Made by a program: the position numbers and the translations under genes
In this document: in pieces, positions 53,468 to 63,485 of the stretch
Layout of the letters: the number at the start of each line of letters is the position of its first letter
Position numbering within the stretch: the stretch's first letter is position 1
Origin: Streptococcus gwangjuense
GTDB taxonomy: Bacteria > Bacillota > Bacilli > Lactobacillales > Streptococcaceae
Assembly: GCF_003627155.1 (NCBI RefSeq)
Contig: NZ_CP032621.1
Coordinates: forward strand, 1,908,482-1,972,481
Length of the DNA: 64,000 nucleotides
Direction: 5' to 3'
Notes under the pieces: model-generated
Database searches by the model: none
Seen by the model: the letters and a program-made list of their open reading frames with translations, nothing else
Told to the model about the DNA's origin: nothing

Positions 53468-55675
53468 ATGATTGCACTAGAAGAAAAAATTACAATTTTG
53501 CCAACCCTCTTCGTTGAAAAACGAGATGGGAGACGTGTTGTATTTGATGTGGACAAGATTGACAAGGCTCTCCACAAGGCTGCTGACAAGGTTATGGACG
53601 TGACACCCTTAGTTGAAAAGCGCCTAAATGCTCTGACCGAGCGAATTGTCACAGAAATTCATAGTCGTTTTCCACAGGGGGTTAAGATTTATGAAATCCA
53701 AAATATCGTAGAACATGAACTCCTTGAAGCCAAAGAATATGCGCTAGCTGAGGAGTATATTACTTATCGGACACAGAGGGATTTTGAGCGCTCAAAAGCG
53801 ACGGATATCAACTTTAGTATCCACAAACTTCTCAACAAAGACCAAGCAGTTGTCAATGAAAATGCTAATAAAGACAGCGATGTCTTTAACACCCAGCGTG
53901 ATTTGACAGCGGGCATCGTTGGAAAATCAATCGGACTGCAAATGCTGCCTAAGCACGTAGCCAATGCCCACCAAAAAGGGGATATCCACTATCACGATTT
54001 GGACTACAGTCCTTATACACCTATGACCAACTGCTGTTTGATTGATTTCAAGGGGATGCTGGAAAATGGTTTTAAGATTGGAAATGCAGAGGTAGAAAGT
54101 CCTAAGTCTATCCAGACTGCTACAGCTCAGATTTCCCAAATCATCGCCAACGTGGCTTCTAGCCAGTACGGTGGTTGTTCAGCTGACCGTATCGATGAAG
54201 TCTTGGCTCCTTATGCAGAGAAGAATTATCAAAAACACCTTAAGGATGCGGAAGAGTGGGTTTTGCCTGAAAAGCGGGAAGATTATGCCTGGAAGAAAAC
54301 GCAAAAGGACATCTATGATGCCATGCAATCTCTCGAGTATGAAATCAATACTCTCTTCACTTCAAATGGCCAAACGCCCTTTACTTCACTAGGTTTTGGT
54401 CTAGGAACTAGTCGTTTTGAGCGTGAAATTCAAAAGGCAATTTTAAACATTCGTATCAATGGGCTTGGTTCAGAACACCGCACAGCTATTTTCCCTAAAC
54501 TTATCTTCACACTTAAAAGAGGACTCAACTTAGAGGAAGGGACTCCCAACTACGACATTAAGCAGTTGGCTCTTGAGTGTGCAACCAAGCGGATGTACCC
54601 AGACGTCTTGTCTTACGATAAGATTGTTGACTTGACAGGTTCTTTTAAGGTGCCTATGGGTTGCCGTTCGTTTCTTCAAGGGTGGAAGGATGAAAATGGT
54701 GTAGAAGTCAATTCAGGCCGTATGAATCTGGGTGTTGTGACGGTTAACCTGCCTCGTATTGCTCTTGAGTCTGAGGGCGACATGAATAAGTTCTGGGAAA
54801 TCTTCAACGAGCGGATGAATATCGCTGAAGATGCTCTTGTTTATCGTGTCGAACGCACTAAAGAGGCGACACCAGCCAATGCTCCTATCCTTTATCAATA
54901 CGGTGCTTTTGGTCATCGTCTAGGTAAAGAAGAAAGTGTTGACCAGCTCTTTAAGAATCGTCGTGCGACAGTTTCGCTGGGTTACATCGGTTTGTACGAA
55001 GTAGCGACAGTTTTCTTTGGAAATAGCTGGGAACACAATCTAGAAGCTAAGGAATTTACGCTGGATATCATTCGCGATATGAAACGCCGTGTAGAAGAGT
55101 GGTCTGACCAATATGGCTACCATTTCTCTATCTACTCAACACCATCTGAAAGTTTGACAGACCGTTTCTGCCGACTAGATACAGAGAAGTTTGGTTCTAT
55201 TCCTGATATTACAGACAAGGAATACTACACTAACTCTTTCCACTACGATGTTCGTAAAAATCCAACACCATTTGAAAAATTAGACTTTGAGAAAGTCTAT
55301 CCAGAAGCAGGTGCGTCAGGTGGTTTCATCCATTATTGTGAGTATCCAGTCCTTCAGCAAAATCCTAAGGCTCTGGAAGCTGTTTGGGATTATGCCTATG
55401 ACCGTGTGGGCTATCTTGGGACCAATACTCCAATAGACCGTTGCTACAAGTGTGACTTTGAAGGGGATTTTGAACCAACTGAGAGGGGCTTTGCTTGTCC
55501 TAACTGTGGCAATAGCGACCCTAAAACAGTAGACGTTGTTAAACGGACTTGTGGCTATCTTGGCAATCCTCAAGCCAGACCGATGGTCAACGGCCGTCAC
55601 AAGGAAATCGCTGCGCGTGTCAAACATATGAATGGCTCAACGATTAAAGTAGCTGGCCATCAAGTAACAAATTAG
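53468..55675 (+). CDS. nrdD: Anaerobic ribonucleoside-triphosphate reductase NrdD
   Basis: NrdD is the class III glycyl-radical enzyme that makes deoxyribonucleotides without oxygen. The product (735 aa from the ATG at 53468; an ATG at 53462 is also possible) has an N-terminal ATP-cone (TLFVEKRDGRRVVFDVDKI). The central fold contains GGCSADRIDEV, and the C-terminal zinc site has CYKCDFEG and CPNCGNSD. The glycyl radical region RTCGYLGNP follows. It heads a unit with a small basic protein, two GNAT genes and nrdG, the activase. Confidence 0.96.
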   Translation: MIALEEKITILPTLFVEKRDGRRVVFDVDKIDKALHKAADKVMDVTPLVEKRLNALTERIVTEIHSRFPQGVKIYEIQNIVEHELLEAKEYALAEEYITYRTQRDFERSKATDINFSIHKLLNKDQAVVNENANKDSDVFNTQRDLTAGIVGKSIGLQMLPKHVANAHQKGDIHYHDLDYSPYTPMTNCCLIDFKGMLENGFKIGNAEVESPKSIQTATAQISQIIANVASSQYGGCSADRIDEVLAPYAEKNYQKHLKDAEEWVLPEKREDYAWKKTQKDIYDAMQSLEYEINTLFTSNGQTPFTSLGFGLGTSRFEREIQKAILNIRINGLGSEHRTAIFPKLIFTLKRGLNLEEGTPNYDIKQLALECATKRMYPDVLSYDKIVDLTGSFKVPMGCRSFLQGWKDENGVEVNSGRMNLGVVTVNLPRIALESEGDMNKFWEIFNERMNIAEDALVYRVERTKEATPANAPILYQYGAFGHRLGKEESVDQLFKNRRATVSLGYIGLYEVATVFFGNSWEHNLEAKEFTLDIIRDMKRRVEEWSDQYGYHFSIYSTPSESLTDRFCRLDTEKFGSIPDITDKEYYTNSFHYDVRKNPTPFEKLDFEKVYPEAGASGGFIHYCEYPVLQQNPKALEAVWDYAYDRVGYLGTNTPIDRCYKCDFEGDFEPTERGFACPNCGNSDPKTVDVVKRTCGYLGNPQARPMVNGRHKEIAARVKHMNGSTIKVAGHQVTN

Positions 55676-55686
55676 AAAGAAATGAA

Positions 55687-55827
55687 ATGGGAAAATATCA
55701 ATTAGACGATAAGGGGCGCGCACAAGTGACTCGTTATCACGAGAAACACTCTAAAGGTGGAGCTGGTAAGAAAGAACGTTTGCTTAGCCTCAGAGAACAA
55801 TTTTTAAACAAGAATAAGAAAAAATAA
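55687..55827 (+). CDS. Small basic hypothetical protein (46 aa)
   Basis: The frame begins 12 nt after nrdD, behind AGAAAG, and encodes 46 residues: MGKYQLDDKGRAQVTRYHEK, then a Gly/Lys-rich KGGAGKKERLL, ending NKNKKK. It is soluble and highly basic, with no known motif. I recall a similar small ORF at this place in pneumococci, so it is conserved by position. Translation is probably coupled to nrdD. A terminator follows. Confidence 0.65.
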   Translation: MGKYQLDDKGRAQVTRYHEKHSKGGAGKKERLLSLREQFLNKNKKK

Positions 55828-55852
55828 AAGTGAGAGTTAGCTCTCGCTTTTC
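55826..55852 (+). terminator. Terminator after the small basic ORF
   Basis: AAAAGTGAGAG and CTCTCGCTTTT pair around TTAG, starting at the stop codon of the 46-aa gene. Confidence 0.7.
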
Positions 55853-55870
55853 TCATAGTGGGAGGTAAGG

Positions 55871-56371
55871 ATGGAACTACGCAGACCAAGATTAGCAGAT
55901 AAAGAAACAGTTTTAGAGATGATGGCAGAGTTTGAACAGACTCAATCAGCCCACGATGGCGGATTTTGGAACGCCAACAATTTTGTTTATGAAGAGTGGC
56001 TAGAAGAAAATCTTCAAGCGGAAGCGGGACTCAATATTCCTGAAAACTGGGTTCCTGCTATCCAGCTGGTTAGTTTTGACGTAGCAGGCCAGGCTCTTGG
56101 CTTTCTCAACCTTCGTCTCCGATTAAATGACTACTTACTAGAAAATGGGGGCCATATTGGCTACTCCATCCGCCCTTCTGAAAGAGGTAAAGGTTATGCC
56201 AAAGAAGCCCTCAGACAAGGCCTGCAAGTTGCTAAGGAAAAGAATATCAAACGAGCTCTGGTAACTTGTAGCACAGAAAATCCTGCCAGCCGAGCTGTTA
56301 TCTTAGCTAATGGTGGTGTCTATGAGGATGTTCGAAACGGAACGGAGCGCTACTGGATTGATGTCGATTAA
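55871..56371 (+). CDS. GNAT-family N-acetyltransferase, first of a tandem pair
   Basis: The 166-aa protein begins MELRRPRLADKETVLEMMAEF. The acetyl-CoA motif A is visible as HIGYSIRPSERGKGYAKEALRQGL (about residues 95-118), and a later TCSTENPASRAVILANGG corresponds to motif B. It and the next gene share start, motif spacing and ending (RYWIDVD and RYWIDLE), so they are a recent duplication. The substrate is unknown. It lies between nrdD and nrdG. Confidence 0.85.
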   Translation: MELRRPRLADKETVLEMMAEFEQTQSAHDGGFWNANNFVYEEWLEENLQAEAGLNIPENWVPAIQLVSFDVAGQALGFLNLRLRLNDYLLENGGHIGYSIRPSERGKGYAKEALRQGLQVAKEKNIKRALVTCSTENPASRAVILANGGVYEDVRNGTERYWIDVD

Positions 56372-56380
56372 GGAGGAAGC

Positions 56381-56887
56381 ATGGAGCTAAGACGACCAAC
56401 TTTGGAAGATAAAGAAGCTATATTAGAGATGATTGCGGAGTTCGATGCAGCAAAATCCTATATGCACGGTGGCATGGGCTCCGCTTGGAAGCGAGCAAAG
56501 GATTATGAGGATTGTTTAAAGATTTTAGAGCAGCAAGAGGATGCTGCCAACCTGCCAGTAGGCTGGGTTCCTGCAATCAAATTTTTATCCTTTGATGAGA
56601 CTGGCTTGCCTTTGGGATTTTTAGCCCTGCGCTTGTCCTTGAATGACAAATTATTTGTGGAAGGCGGTCATATTGGCTATTCTATCCGTCCCAGTCAACG
56701 AGGCAAAGGATATGGGAAGGAGCAGTTGAGATTAGGACTAGCAGAGGCTCGAAAGCAAGGATTGGAACGAGTGCTGATTACCTGCGATGAAGACAACGAA
56801 GCCAGCCGCCGCACGATTCTCTCCGCTGGCGGTGTTTACGAAAATACAATCGATAGAAGTCAGCGCTATTGGATAGACTTGGAGTAG
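56381..56887 (+). CDS. GNAT-family N-acetyltransferase, second of a tandem pair
   Basis: The 168-aa protein begins MELRRPTLEDKEAILEMIAEF and carries motif A HIGYSIRPSQRGKGYGKEQLRLGL and motif B TCDEDNEASRRTILSAGG. It is a paralogue of the preceding gene, 9 nt downstream behind AAGGAGG, and differs mostly between residues 25 and 70, where the acceptor substrate is bound in this fold. The gap to nrdG is 4 nt. I recall only one acetyltransferase at this site in reference pneumococci. Confidence 0.85.
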   Translation: MELRRPTLEDKEAILEMIAEFDAAKSYMHGGMGSAWKRAKDYEDCLKILEQQEDAANLPVGWVPAIKFLSFDETGLPLGFLALRLSLNDKLFVEGGHIGYSIRPSQRGKGYGKEQLRLGLAEARKQGLERVLITCDEDNEASRRTILSAGGVYENTIDRSQRYWIDLE

Positions 56888-56891
56888 AAGG

Positions 56892-57488
56892 ATGACATGG
56901 AATACACCAAAACCAGGTGAATGGAAAAGTGAGGAGCTTAGTAAAGGGCGAATCATTGACTACAAGGCCTTTAACTTTGTAGATGGAGAAGGTGTGCGGA
57001 ATTCCCTCTATGTATCAGGCTGCATGTTTCACTGCGAGGGGTGCTATAATGTAGCTACCTGGTCCTTCAATGCTGGCATTCCCTATACAGCAGAATTAGA
57101 AGAACAGATCATGGCAGACCTTGCCCAGCCCTATGTTCAAGGATTGACCTTGCTGGGAGGGGAACCTTTTCTCAATACTGGCATTCTTTTGCCACTCGTG
57201 AAGCGTATTCGGAAAGAATTGCCAGACAAGGACATCTGGTCTTGGACGGGCTATACATGGGAAGAAATGATGTTGGAAACTCCAGATAAACTGGAACTCT
57301 TATCATTGATTGACATTCTTGTTGATGGACGATACGATCGAACTAAGAGGAATCTCATGCTCCAGTTTCGAGGTTCTTCCAATCAACGAATTATCGATGT
57401 GCAAAAATCGTTCGAAAGTGGGCAAGTAGTGATTTGGGACAAGCTCAATGATGGAAAAGAAAGCTATGAACAGGTGAAGAGAGAGTAA
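56892..57488 (+). CDS. nrdG: Anaerobic ribonucleotide reductase activating protein NrdG
   Basis: NrdG is the radical-SAM activase that generates the glycyl radical on NrdD. The 198-aa product has the iron-sulphur cluster motif CMFHCEGC (C44, C48, C51; CX3CX2C) and the SAM-binding GGEP (LLGGEPFL) near residue 90. It follows the second GNAT gene by 4 nt and AGAAGGA, so all genes from nrdD are probably read together apart from the terminator at 55826. Length and motifs are normal. Confidence 0.94.
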   Translation: MTWNTPKPGEWKSEELSKGRIIDYKAFNFVDGEGVRNSLYVSGCMFHCEGCYNVATWSFNAGIPYTAELEEQIMADLAQPYVQGLTLLGGEPFLNTGILLPLVKRIRKELPDKDIWSWTGYTWEEMMLETPDKLELLSLIDILVDGRYDRTKRNLMLQFRGSSNQRIIDVQKSFESGQVVIWDKLNDGKESYEQVKRE

Positions 57489-57576
57489 CTTTCTTCTATA
57501 AAATACTTAAATAAATGACCTGTCGAAAAAGAAAACATTTTCATGTTAAAAATTTTAAAAAACAGTAACAAATCCC

Positions 57577-57605
57577 TTGCAATCGCAGGGGCTTTGTGTT
57601 ATTCT
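57577..57605 (+). promoter_or_regulatory. Promoter of the S10 ribosomal protein operon
   Basis: TTGCAA (57577-57582) and TATTCT (57600-57605) are separated by 17 nt, with an extended -10 TGT. The leader to rpsJ is about 135 nt. Confidence 0.75.
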
Positions 57606-57741
57606 ATTATGGTGCTGTAAATTACAGCCTTAGCTTTGATGCAAGAGGTTGCGACACGCTCGGTTGCATTGCCACGCAACGCCGCGTCGGTTTTCTTGTG
57701 GAGCTAGCCTATTATCTTAAATAGACGAAAAGGAGAAAAAG
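57606..57741 (+). promoter_or_regulatory. Structured leader of the S10 operon
   Basis: The leader contains GCTGTAA.TTACAGC (57613-57627) and a longer hairpin with GTTGCG/CGCAAC arms (57648-57680), with CGACACGC/GCGTCG able to pair alternatively. S10 operons are commonly autoregulated by L4 binding to leader RNA. Whether this leader does so is inference. Confidence 0.5.
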
Positions 57742-58050
57742 ATGGCAAACAAAAAAATCCGTATCCGTTTGAAAGCTTACGAACACCGTACGCTTGACAC
57801 AGCGGCTGCAAAAATCGTAGAATCAGCTACTCGTACAGGTGCACAAGTTGCGGGTCCAATCCCACTTCCAACTGAACGTAGCCTCTACACAATCATTCGT
57901 GCGACTCACAAATATAAAGACTCTCGCGAACAATTTGAAATGCGTACACACAAACGTTTGATCGATATCGTTAACCCAACTCAAAAAACAGTTGATGCAT
58001 TGATGAAATTGGATCTTCCAAGTGGTGTAAACGTAGAAATCAAACTTTAA
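57742..58050 (+). CDS. rpsJ: 30S ribosomal protein S10
   Basis: The 102-aa product ([22 protein letters not shown], with [16 protein letters not shown]) is a full-length S10. It also serves as NusE in antitermination. It is first in the S10 operon and is followed by an unusually long 216-nt gap before rplC. AAAGGAGAAAAAG precedes the ATG. Confidence 0.98.
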
Positions 58051-58266
58051 TCTAAAATATAAAAGAGCAGAGGCTGGTGTTTCAATCTAATTGAACACGG
58101 GCTAAACTCGGTGTGAAAAAGATAAACTTCCTAGTTTCTGCTAGACACTGCGTCAGTTTCCTATTTTCACTTTGAGTTTGACGCCCTTTGTATCTTAGAC
58201 TTGAGCATAAAAAACGCTCGTTAAAAACTTTTTGAATAAAAAATATAGAAAAGGAACTATTTTCTC
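58051..58266 (+). other. Long rpsJ-rplC spacer
   Basis: This 216-nt gap inside a ribosomal operon has no ORF of note. It holds a hairpin, GTGTTTCAAT/ATTGAACAC (58078-58099), and possible longer-range pairs such as GACACTGCGTCAG with its flanks. No terminator T-run is convincing. It may be an internal regulatory or processing region. Confidence 0.45.
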
Positions 58267-58893
58267 ATGACAAAAGGAATCTTAGGGAAAAAAGTGGGAA
58301 TGACTCAAATCTTCACTGAAGCTGGCGAATTGATCCCTGTAACAGTTATTGAAGCAACTCCAAACGTTGTTCTTCAAGTTAAAACTGTTGAAACAGACGG
58401 ATACAACGCTATCCAAGTTGGTTTCGATGACAAACGCGAAGTATTGAGCAACAAACCTGCTAAAGGACATGTAGCGAAAGCTAACACGGCTCCTAAGCGC
58501 TTCATTCGTGAATTCAAAAACGTTGAAGGCTTGGAAGTTGGTGCTGAAATCACAGTTGAAACATTCGCAGCTGGAGACGTTGTTGACGTAACTGGTACTT
58601 CTAAAGGTAAAGGTTTCCAAGGTGTTATCAAACGCCACGGACAATCACGTGGACCAATGGCTCACGGTTCTCGTTACCACCGTCGTCCAGGTTCTATGGG
58701 ACCTGTTGCACCTAACCGCGTATTCAAAGGTAAAAACCTTGCAGGACGTATGGGTGGCGACCGCGTAACAATTCAAAACCTTGAAGTTGTACAAGTTGTT
58801 CCAGAAAAGAACGTTATCCTTATCAAAGGTAACGTACCAGGTGCTAAGAAATCTCTTATCACTATCAAATCAGCAGTTAAAGCTGGTAAATAA
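58267..58893 (+). CDS. rplC: 50S ribosomal protein L3
   Basis: The 208-aa product begins [20 protein letters not shown] and contains the conserved [18 protein letters not shown] loop that reaches the peptidyl transferase centre. It is second in the S10 operon and complete. Confidence 0.98.
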
Positions 58894-58917
58894 TAAGGAA
58901 AGGGGAATACAGTCAAA

Positions 58918-59541
58918 ATGGCAAATGTAACATTATTCGACCAAACTGGTAAACAAGCGGGCGAAGTTGTTCTTAATGATGCAATCTTTGGTATCGAACC
59001 AAATGAATCTGTTGTGTTTGATGTGATCATCAGCCAACGTGCTAGCCTTCGTCAAGGAACTCACGCAGTTAAAAACCGCTCAGCTGTTTCAGGTGGCGGA
59101 CGCAAACCATGGCGTCAAAAAGGAACTGGACGTGCTCGTCAAGGTTCTATCCGCTCTCCACAATGGCGTGGTGGTGGAATCGTCTTCGGACCAACTCCAC
59201 GTAGCTATGCGTACAAACTTCCTCAAAAAGTTCGTCGCCTTGCGCTTAAATCTGTTTACTCAGAAAAAGTTGCTGAAAATAAATTTGTAGCCGTTGATTC
59301 TCTTGAATTTACAGCTCCAAAAACTGCTGAATTTGCAAAAGTTCTTGCAGCTTTGAGCATCGATTCTAAAGTCCTTGTTATTCTTGAAGAAGGAAACGAA
59401 TTCGCAGCTCTCTCAGCTCGTAACCTTCCAAACGTGAAAGTTGCGACTGCTACAACTGCAAGTGTTCTTGACATCGCAAATAGTGACAAACTTCTTGTTA
59501 CTCAAGCAGCTATCTCTAAAATCGAGGAGGTTCTTGCATAA
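58918..59541 (+). CDS. rplD: 50S ribosomal protein L4
   Basis: The 207-aa product has the L4 extended loop [19 protein letters not shown] that lines the exit tunnel (a site of macrolide-resistance changes in streptococci). The loop here reads as the normal form. L4 is the autogenous regulator of S10 operons in several bacteria. The stop overlaps the rplW start by 1 nt. Confidence 0.98.
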
Positions 59542-59837
59542 TGAATTTGTATGATGTTATCAAAAAACCTGTCATCACTGAAAGCTCAATGGCTCAACTT
59601 GAAGCAGGAAAATATGTATTTGAAGTTGACACTCGTGCACACAAACTTTTGATCAAGCAAGCTGTTGAAGCTGCTTTCGAAGGTGTTAAAGTTGCTAATG
59701 TTAACACAATCAACGTAAAACCAAAAGCTAAACGTGTTGGACGTTACACTGGTTTTACTAACAAAACTAAAAAAGCTATCATCACACTTACAGCTGATTC
59801 TAAAGCAATCGAGTTGTTTGCTGCTGAAGCTGAATAA
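59541..59837 (+). CDS. rplW: 50S ribosomal protein L23
   Basis: The 98-aa product begins [21 protein letters not shown] and has the [20 protein letters not shown] extension. It lies near the tunnel exit, where trigger factor and SRP dock. Its ATG shares a base with the rplD stop (TAATG), so the two are coupled. Confidence 0.98.
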
Positions 59838-59854
59838 TCTAAGGAGGAAATATC

Positions 59855-60688
59855 GTGGGAATTCGTGTTTATAAACCAACAACAAACGGTCGCCGTAATA
59901 TGACTTCTTTGGATTTCGCTGAAATCACAACAAGCACTCCTGAAAAATCATTGCTTGTTGCATTGAAGAGCAAGGCTGGTCGTAACAACAACGGTCGTAT
60001 CACAGTTCGTCACCAAGGTGGTGGACACAAACGTTTCTACCGTTTGGTTGACTTCAAACGTAACAAAGACAACGTTGAAGCAGTTGTTAAAACAATCGAG
60101 TACGATCCAAACCGTTCTGCAAACATCGCTCTTGTACACTACACTGACGGTGTGAAAGCGTACATCATCGCTCCAAAAGGTCTTGAAGTTGGTCAACGTA
60201 TCGTTTCAGGTCCAGAAGCAGATATCAAAGTCGGAAATGCTCTTCCACTTGCTAACATCCCAGTTGGTACTTTGATCCACAACATCGAGTTGAAACCAGG
60301 TCGTGGTGGTGAATTGGTACGTGCTGCTGGAGCATCTGCTCAAGTATTGGGTTCTGAAGGTAAATACGTTCTTGTTCGTCTTCAATCAGGTGAAGTTCGT
60401 ATGATTCTTGGAACTTGTCGTGCTACAGTTGGTGTTGTCGGAAACGAACAACACGGACTTGTGAACCTTGGTAAAGCAGGACGTAGTCGTTGGAAAGGTA
60501 TCCGCCCAACAGTTCGTGGTTCTGTAATGAACCCTAACGATCACCCACACGGTGGTGGTGAAGGTAAAGCACCAGTTGGTCGTAAAGCACCATCTACTCC
60601 ATGGGGCAAACCTGCTCTTGGTCTTAAAACTCGTAACAAGAAAGCGAAATCTGACAAACTTATCGTTCGTCGTCGCAACGAGAAATAA
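59855..60688 (+). CDS. rplB: 50S ribosomal protein L2
   Basis: The 277-aa product starts at GTG (59855), behind AAGGAGG, and contains [12 protein letters not shown] and the C-terminal [15 protein letters not shown]. It is required for subunit association and peptidyl transfer. It is complete. Confidence 0.98.
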
Positions 60689-60791
60689 TATTAAACTAGT
60701 CGCTTAAGAAACTAGTAAATCCGCCAGCTCGGTAGCGCTCCATGTGAGCGCAAGCCGCTGTGGTACAACATTTAAAGGAGAAAATATAAAA
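60689..60791 (+). other. Structured rplB-rpsS spacer
   Basis: The 103-nt gap contains ACTAG/CTAGT (60695-60717) and GCGCTC/GAGCGC (60734-60751) hairpins. The latter is GC-rich but lacks a T-run, so it is not a terminator. An in-frame ATG at 60744 lies within it and is not a start. Confidence 0.5.
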
Positions 60792-61073
60792 ATGGGACGC
60801 AGTCTTAAAAAAGGACCTTTCGTCGATGAGCATTTGATGAAAAAAGTTGAAGCTCAAGCTAACGACGAAAAGAAAAAAGTTATTAAAACTTGGTCACGTC
60901 GTTCAACGATCTTCCCAAGTTTCATTGGTTACACTATTGCAGTTTATGACGGTCGTAAACACGTACCTGTTTACATCCAAGAAGACATGGTAGGTCACAA
61001 ACTTGGTGAATTTGCACCAACTCGTACTTACAAAGGTCACGCTGCAGACGACAAGAAAACACGTAGAAAATAA
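60792..61073 (+). CDS. rpsS: 30S ribosomal protein S19
   Basis: From the ATG at 60792, behind AAAGGAG, the 93-aa product begins [18 protein letters not shown] and has [15 protein letters not shown] at its end. A longer frame from 60744 would add non-conserved residues from the spacer hairpin. Confidence 0.98.
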
Positions 61074-61084
61074 GGAGAACATAA

Positions 61085-61429
61085 ATGGCAGAAATTACTT
61101 CAGCTAAAGCAATGGCTCGTACAGTACGTGTTTCACCTCGTAAATCACGTCTTGTTCTTGATAACATCCGTGGTAAAAGCGTAGCCGATGCAATCGCAAT
61201 CTTGACATTCACTCCAAACAAAGCTGCTGAAATCATCTTGAAAGTTTTGAACTCAGCTGTAGCTAACGCTGAAAACAACTTTGGTTTGGATAAAGCTAAC
61301 TTGGTAGTATCTGAAGCATTCGCAAACGAAGGACCAACTATGAAACGTTTCCGTCCACGTGCGAAAGGTTCAGCTTCACCAATTAACAAACGTACAGCTC
61401 ACATCACTGTAGCTGTTGCAGAAAAATAA
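61085..61429 (+). CDS. rplV: 50S ribosomal protein L22
   Basis: The 114-aa product ([20 protein letters not shown], and the tunnel-loop region [21 protein letters not shown]) is complete. The beta-hairpin tip lines the exit tunnel. Confidence 0.98.
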   Translation: MAEITSAKAMARTVRVSPRKSRLVLDNIRGKSVADAIAILTFTPNKAAEIILKVLNSAVANAENNFGLDKANLVVSEAFANEGPTMKRFRPRAKGSASPINKRTAHITVAVAEK

Positions 61430-61441
61430 GGAGGTAAAATC

Positions 61442-62095
61442 GTGGGTCAAAAAGTACATCCAATTGGTATGCGTGTCGGCATCATCCGTGATTGGGATGC
61501 CAAATGGTATGCTGAAAAAGAATACGCGGATTACCTTCATGAAGATCTTGCAATCCGTAAATTCGTTCAAAAAGAACTTGCTGACGCAGCAGTTTCAACT
61601 ATCGAAATTGAACGCGCAGTAAACAAAGTTAACGTTTCACTTCACACTGCTAAACCAGGTATGGTTATCGGTAAAGGTGGTGCTAACGTTGATGCACTCC
61701 GTGCAAAACTTAACAAATTGACTGGAAAACAAGTACACATCAACATCATCGAAATCAAACAACCTGATTTGGATGCTCACCTTGTAGGTGAAGGAATTGC
61801 TCGTCAATTGGAGCAACGTGTTGCTTTCCGTCGTGCACAAAAACAAGCAATCCAACGTGCAATGCGTGCTGGAGCTAAAGGAATCAAAACTCAAGTATCA
61901 GGTCGTTTGAACGGTGCAGATATCGCCCGTGCTGAAGGATACTCTGAAGGAACTGTTCCACTTCACACACTTCGTGCAGATATCGATTACGCTTGGGAAG
62001 AAGCAGATACTACATACGGTAAACTTGGTGTTAAAGTATGGATCTACCGTGGTGAAGTTCTTCCAGCTCGCAAAAACACTAAAGGAGGTAAATAA
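61442..62095 (+). CDS. rpsC: 30S ribosomal protein S3
   Basis: The 217-aa product starts at GTG (61442), behind AAGGAGG, and has the KH-domain block [17 protein letters not shown]3 contributes to the mRNA entry helicase site. It is complete. Confidence 0.98.
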
Positions 62096-62098
62096 CCA

Positions 62099-62512
62099 AT
62101 GTTAGTACCTAAACGTGTTAAACACCGTCGTGAATTCCGTGGAAAAATGCGCGGTGAAGCAAAAGGTGGAAAAGAAGTAGCATTCGGTGAATACGGTCTT
62201 CAAGCTACAACTAGCCACTGGATCACTAACCGCCAAATCGAAGCTGCTCGTATCGCCATGACTCGTTACATGAAACGTGGTGGTAAAGTTTGGATTAAAA
62301 TCTTCCCACACAAATCATACACTGCTAAAGCTATCGGTGTGCGTATGGGATCTGGTAAAGGGGCACCTGAAGGTTGGGTAGCACCAGTTAAACGTGGTAA
62401 AGTGATGTTCGAAATCGCTGGTGTATCTGAAGAGATCGCTCGCGAAGCGCTTCGTCTTGCTAGCCACAAATTGCCAGTTAAATGTAAATTCGTAAAACGT
62501 GAAGCAGAATAA
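62099..62512 (+). CDS. rplP: 50S ribosomal protein L16
   Basis: The 137-aa product ([19 protein letters not shown], with [15 protein letters not shown]) is a full-length L16 that organises the A site. It lies 3 nt after rpsC. Confidence 0.98.
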   Translation: MLVPKRVKHRREFRGKMRGEAKGGKEVAFGEYGLQATTSHWITNRQIEAARIAMTRYMKRGGKVWIKIFPHKSYTAKAIGVRMGSGKGAPEGWVAPVKRGKVMFEIAGVSEEIAREALRLASHKLPVKCKFVKREAE

Positions 62513-62521
62513 GGAGAAGGC

Positions 62522-62728
62522 ATGAAACTTAATGAAGTAAAAGAATTTGTTAAAGAACTTCGTGGTCTTTCTCAAGAAGAACTCGCGAAGCGCGAAAACG
62601 AATTGAAAAAAGAATTGTTTGAACTTCGTTTCCAAGCTGCTACTGGTCAATTGGAACAAACAGCTCGCTTGAAAGAAGTTAAAAAACAAATCGCTCGTAT
62701 CAAAACAGTTCAATCTGAAGCGAAATAA
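62522..62728 (+). CDS. rpmC: 50S ribosomal protein L29
   Basis: The 68-aa helical product begins [20 protein letters not shown] and ends with the [13 protein letters not shown] helix. It is complete. Confidence 0.97.
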
Positions 62729-62752
62729 TAGACTAGGGAAGGAGAAATTTCA

Positions 62753-63013
62753 ATGGAACGCAATAATCGTAAAGTTCTTGTTGGACGTGTTGTATCTGAC
62801 AAAATGGACAAGACAATCACAGTTGTAGTTGAAACAAAACGTAACCACCCAGTCTATGGTAAACGTATTAACTACTCTAAAAAATACAAAGCTCATGATG
62901 AAAACAATGTTGCCAAAGAAGGCGATATCGTACGTATCATGGAAACTCGTCCGCTTTCAGCTACAAAACGTTTCCGTCTTGTAGAAGTTGTTGAAGAAGC
63001 GGTCATCATCTAA
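62753..63013 (+). CDS. rpsQ: 30S ribosomal protein S17
   Basis: The 86-aa OB-fold protein begins [21 protein letters not shown] and contains [15 protein letters not shown]. It is an early 16S-binding assembly protein and is complete. Confidence 0.98.
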
Positions 63014-63038
63014 TCAAACCTGAAAGGAGAAAACTGAA

Positions 63039-63407
63039 ATGATTCAAACAGAAACTCGTTTGAAAGTCGCAGACAACAGCGGTGCTCGCGAAATCTTGAC
63101 TATCAAAGTTCTTGGTGGTTCAGGACGTAAATTTGCAAACATCGGTGATGTTATCGTGGCATCTGTAAAACAAGCTACTCCTGGTGGTGCGGTTAAAAAA
63201 GGTGACGTTGTTAAAGCAGTTATCGTTCGTACTAAATCAGGTGCTCGTCGTGCTGATGGTTCATACATCAAGTTTGACGAAAACGCAGCAGTTATCATCC
63301 GTGAAGACAAAACTCCTCGCGGAACACGTATCTTTGGCCCAGTTGCACGTGAATTGCGTGAAGGTGGCTTCATGAAGATCGTGTCACTTGCTCCAGAAGT
63401 ACTTTAA
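63039..63407 (+). CDS. rplN: 50S ribosomal protein L14
   Basis: The 122-aa product begins [19 protein letters not shown] and has [29 protein letters not shown]. It lies at the subunit interface and is complete. Confidence 0.98.
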   Translation: MIQTETRLKVADNSGAREILTIKVLGGSGRKFANIGDVIVASVKQATPGGAVKKGDVVKAVIVRTKSGARRADGSYIKFDENAAVIIREDKTPRGTRIFGPVARELREGGFMKIVSLAPEVL

Positions 63408-63485
63408 TTTTTAGAAACAAACTAGTCCCCTGGATTTACCTCCAGGGTGCCCTTATGGGCGTAAGAAAAATCAAGGAGAAACCTA
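63408..63485 (+). other. Two hairpins in the rplN-rplX spacer
   Basis: CCCTGG...CCAGGG (63427-63448) and GCCC-TTAT-GGGC (63449-63460) stand side by side just before the rplX ribosome site AAGGAG. They could modulate rplX translation or mark an RNA cleavage site. Confidence 0.5.

Noticed and set aside
60734..60751. Terminator between rplB and rpsS
   Set aside because: The GCGCTC/GAGCGC stem has no following T-run and the operon continues immediately.
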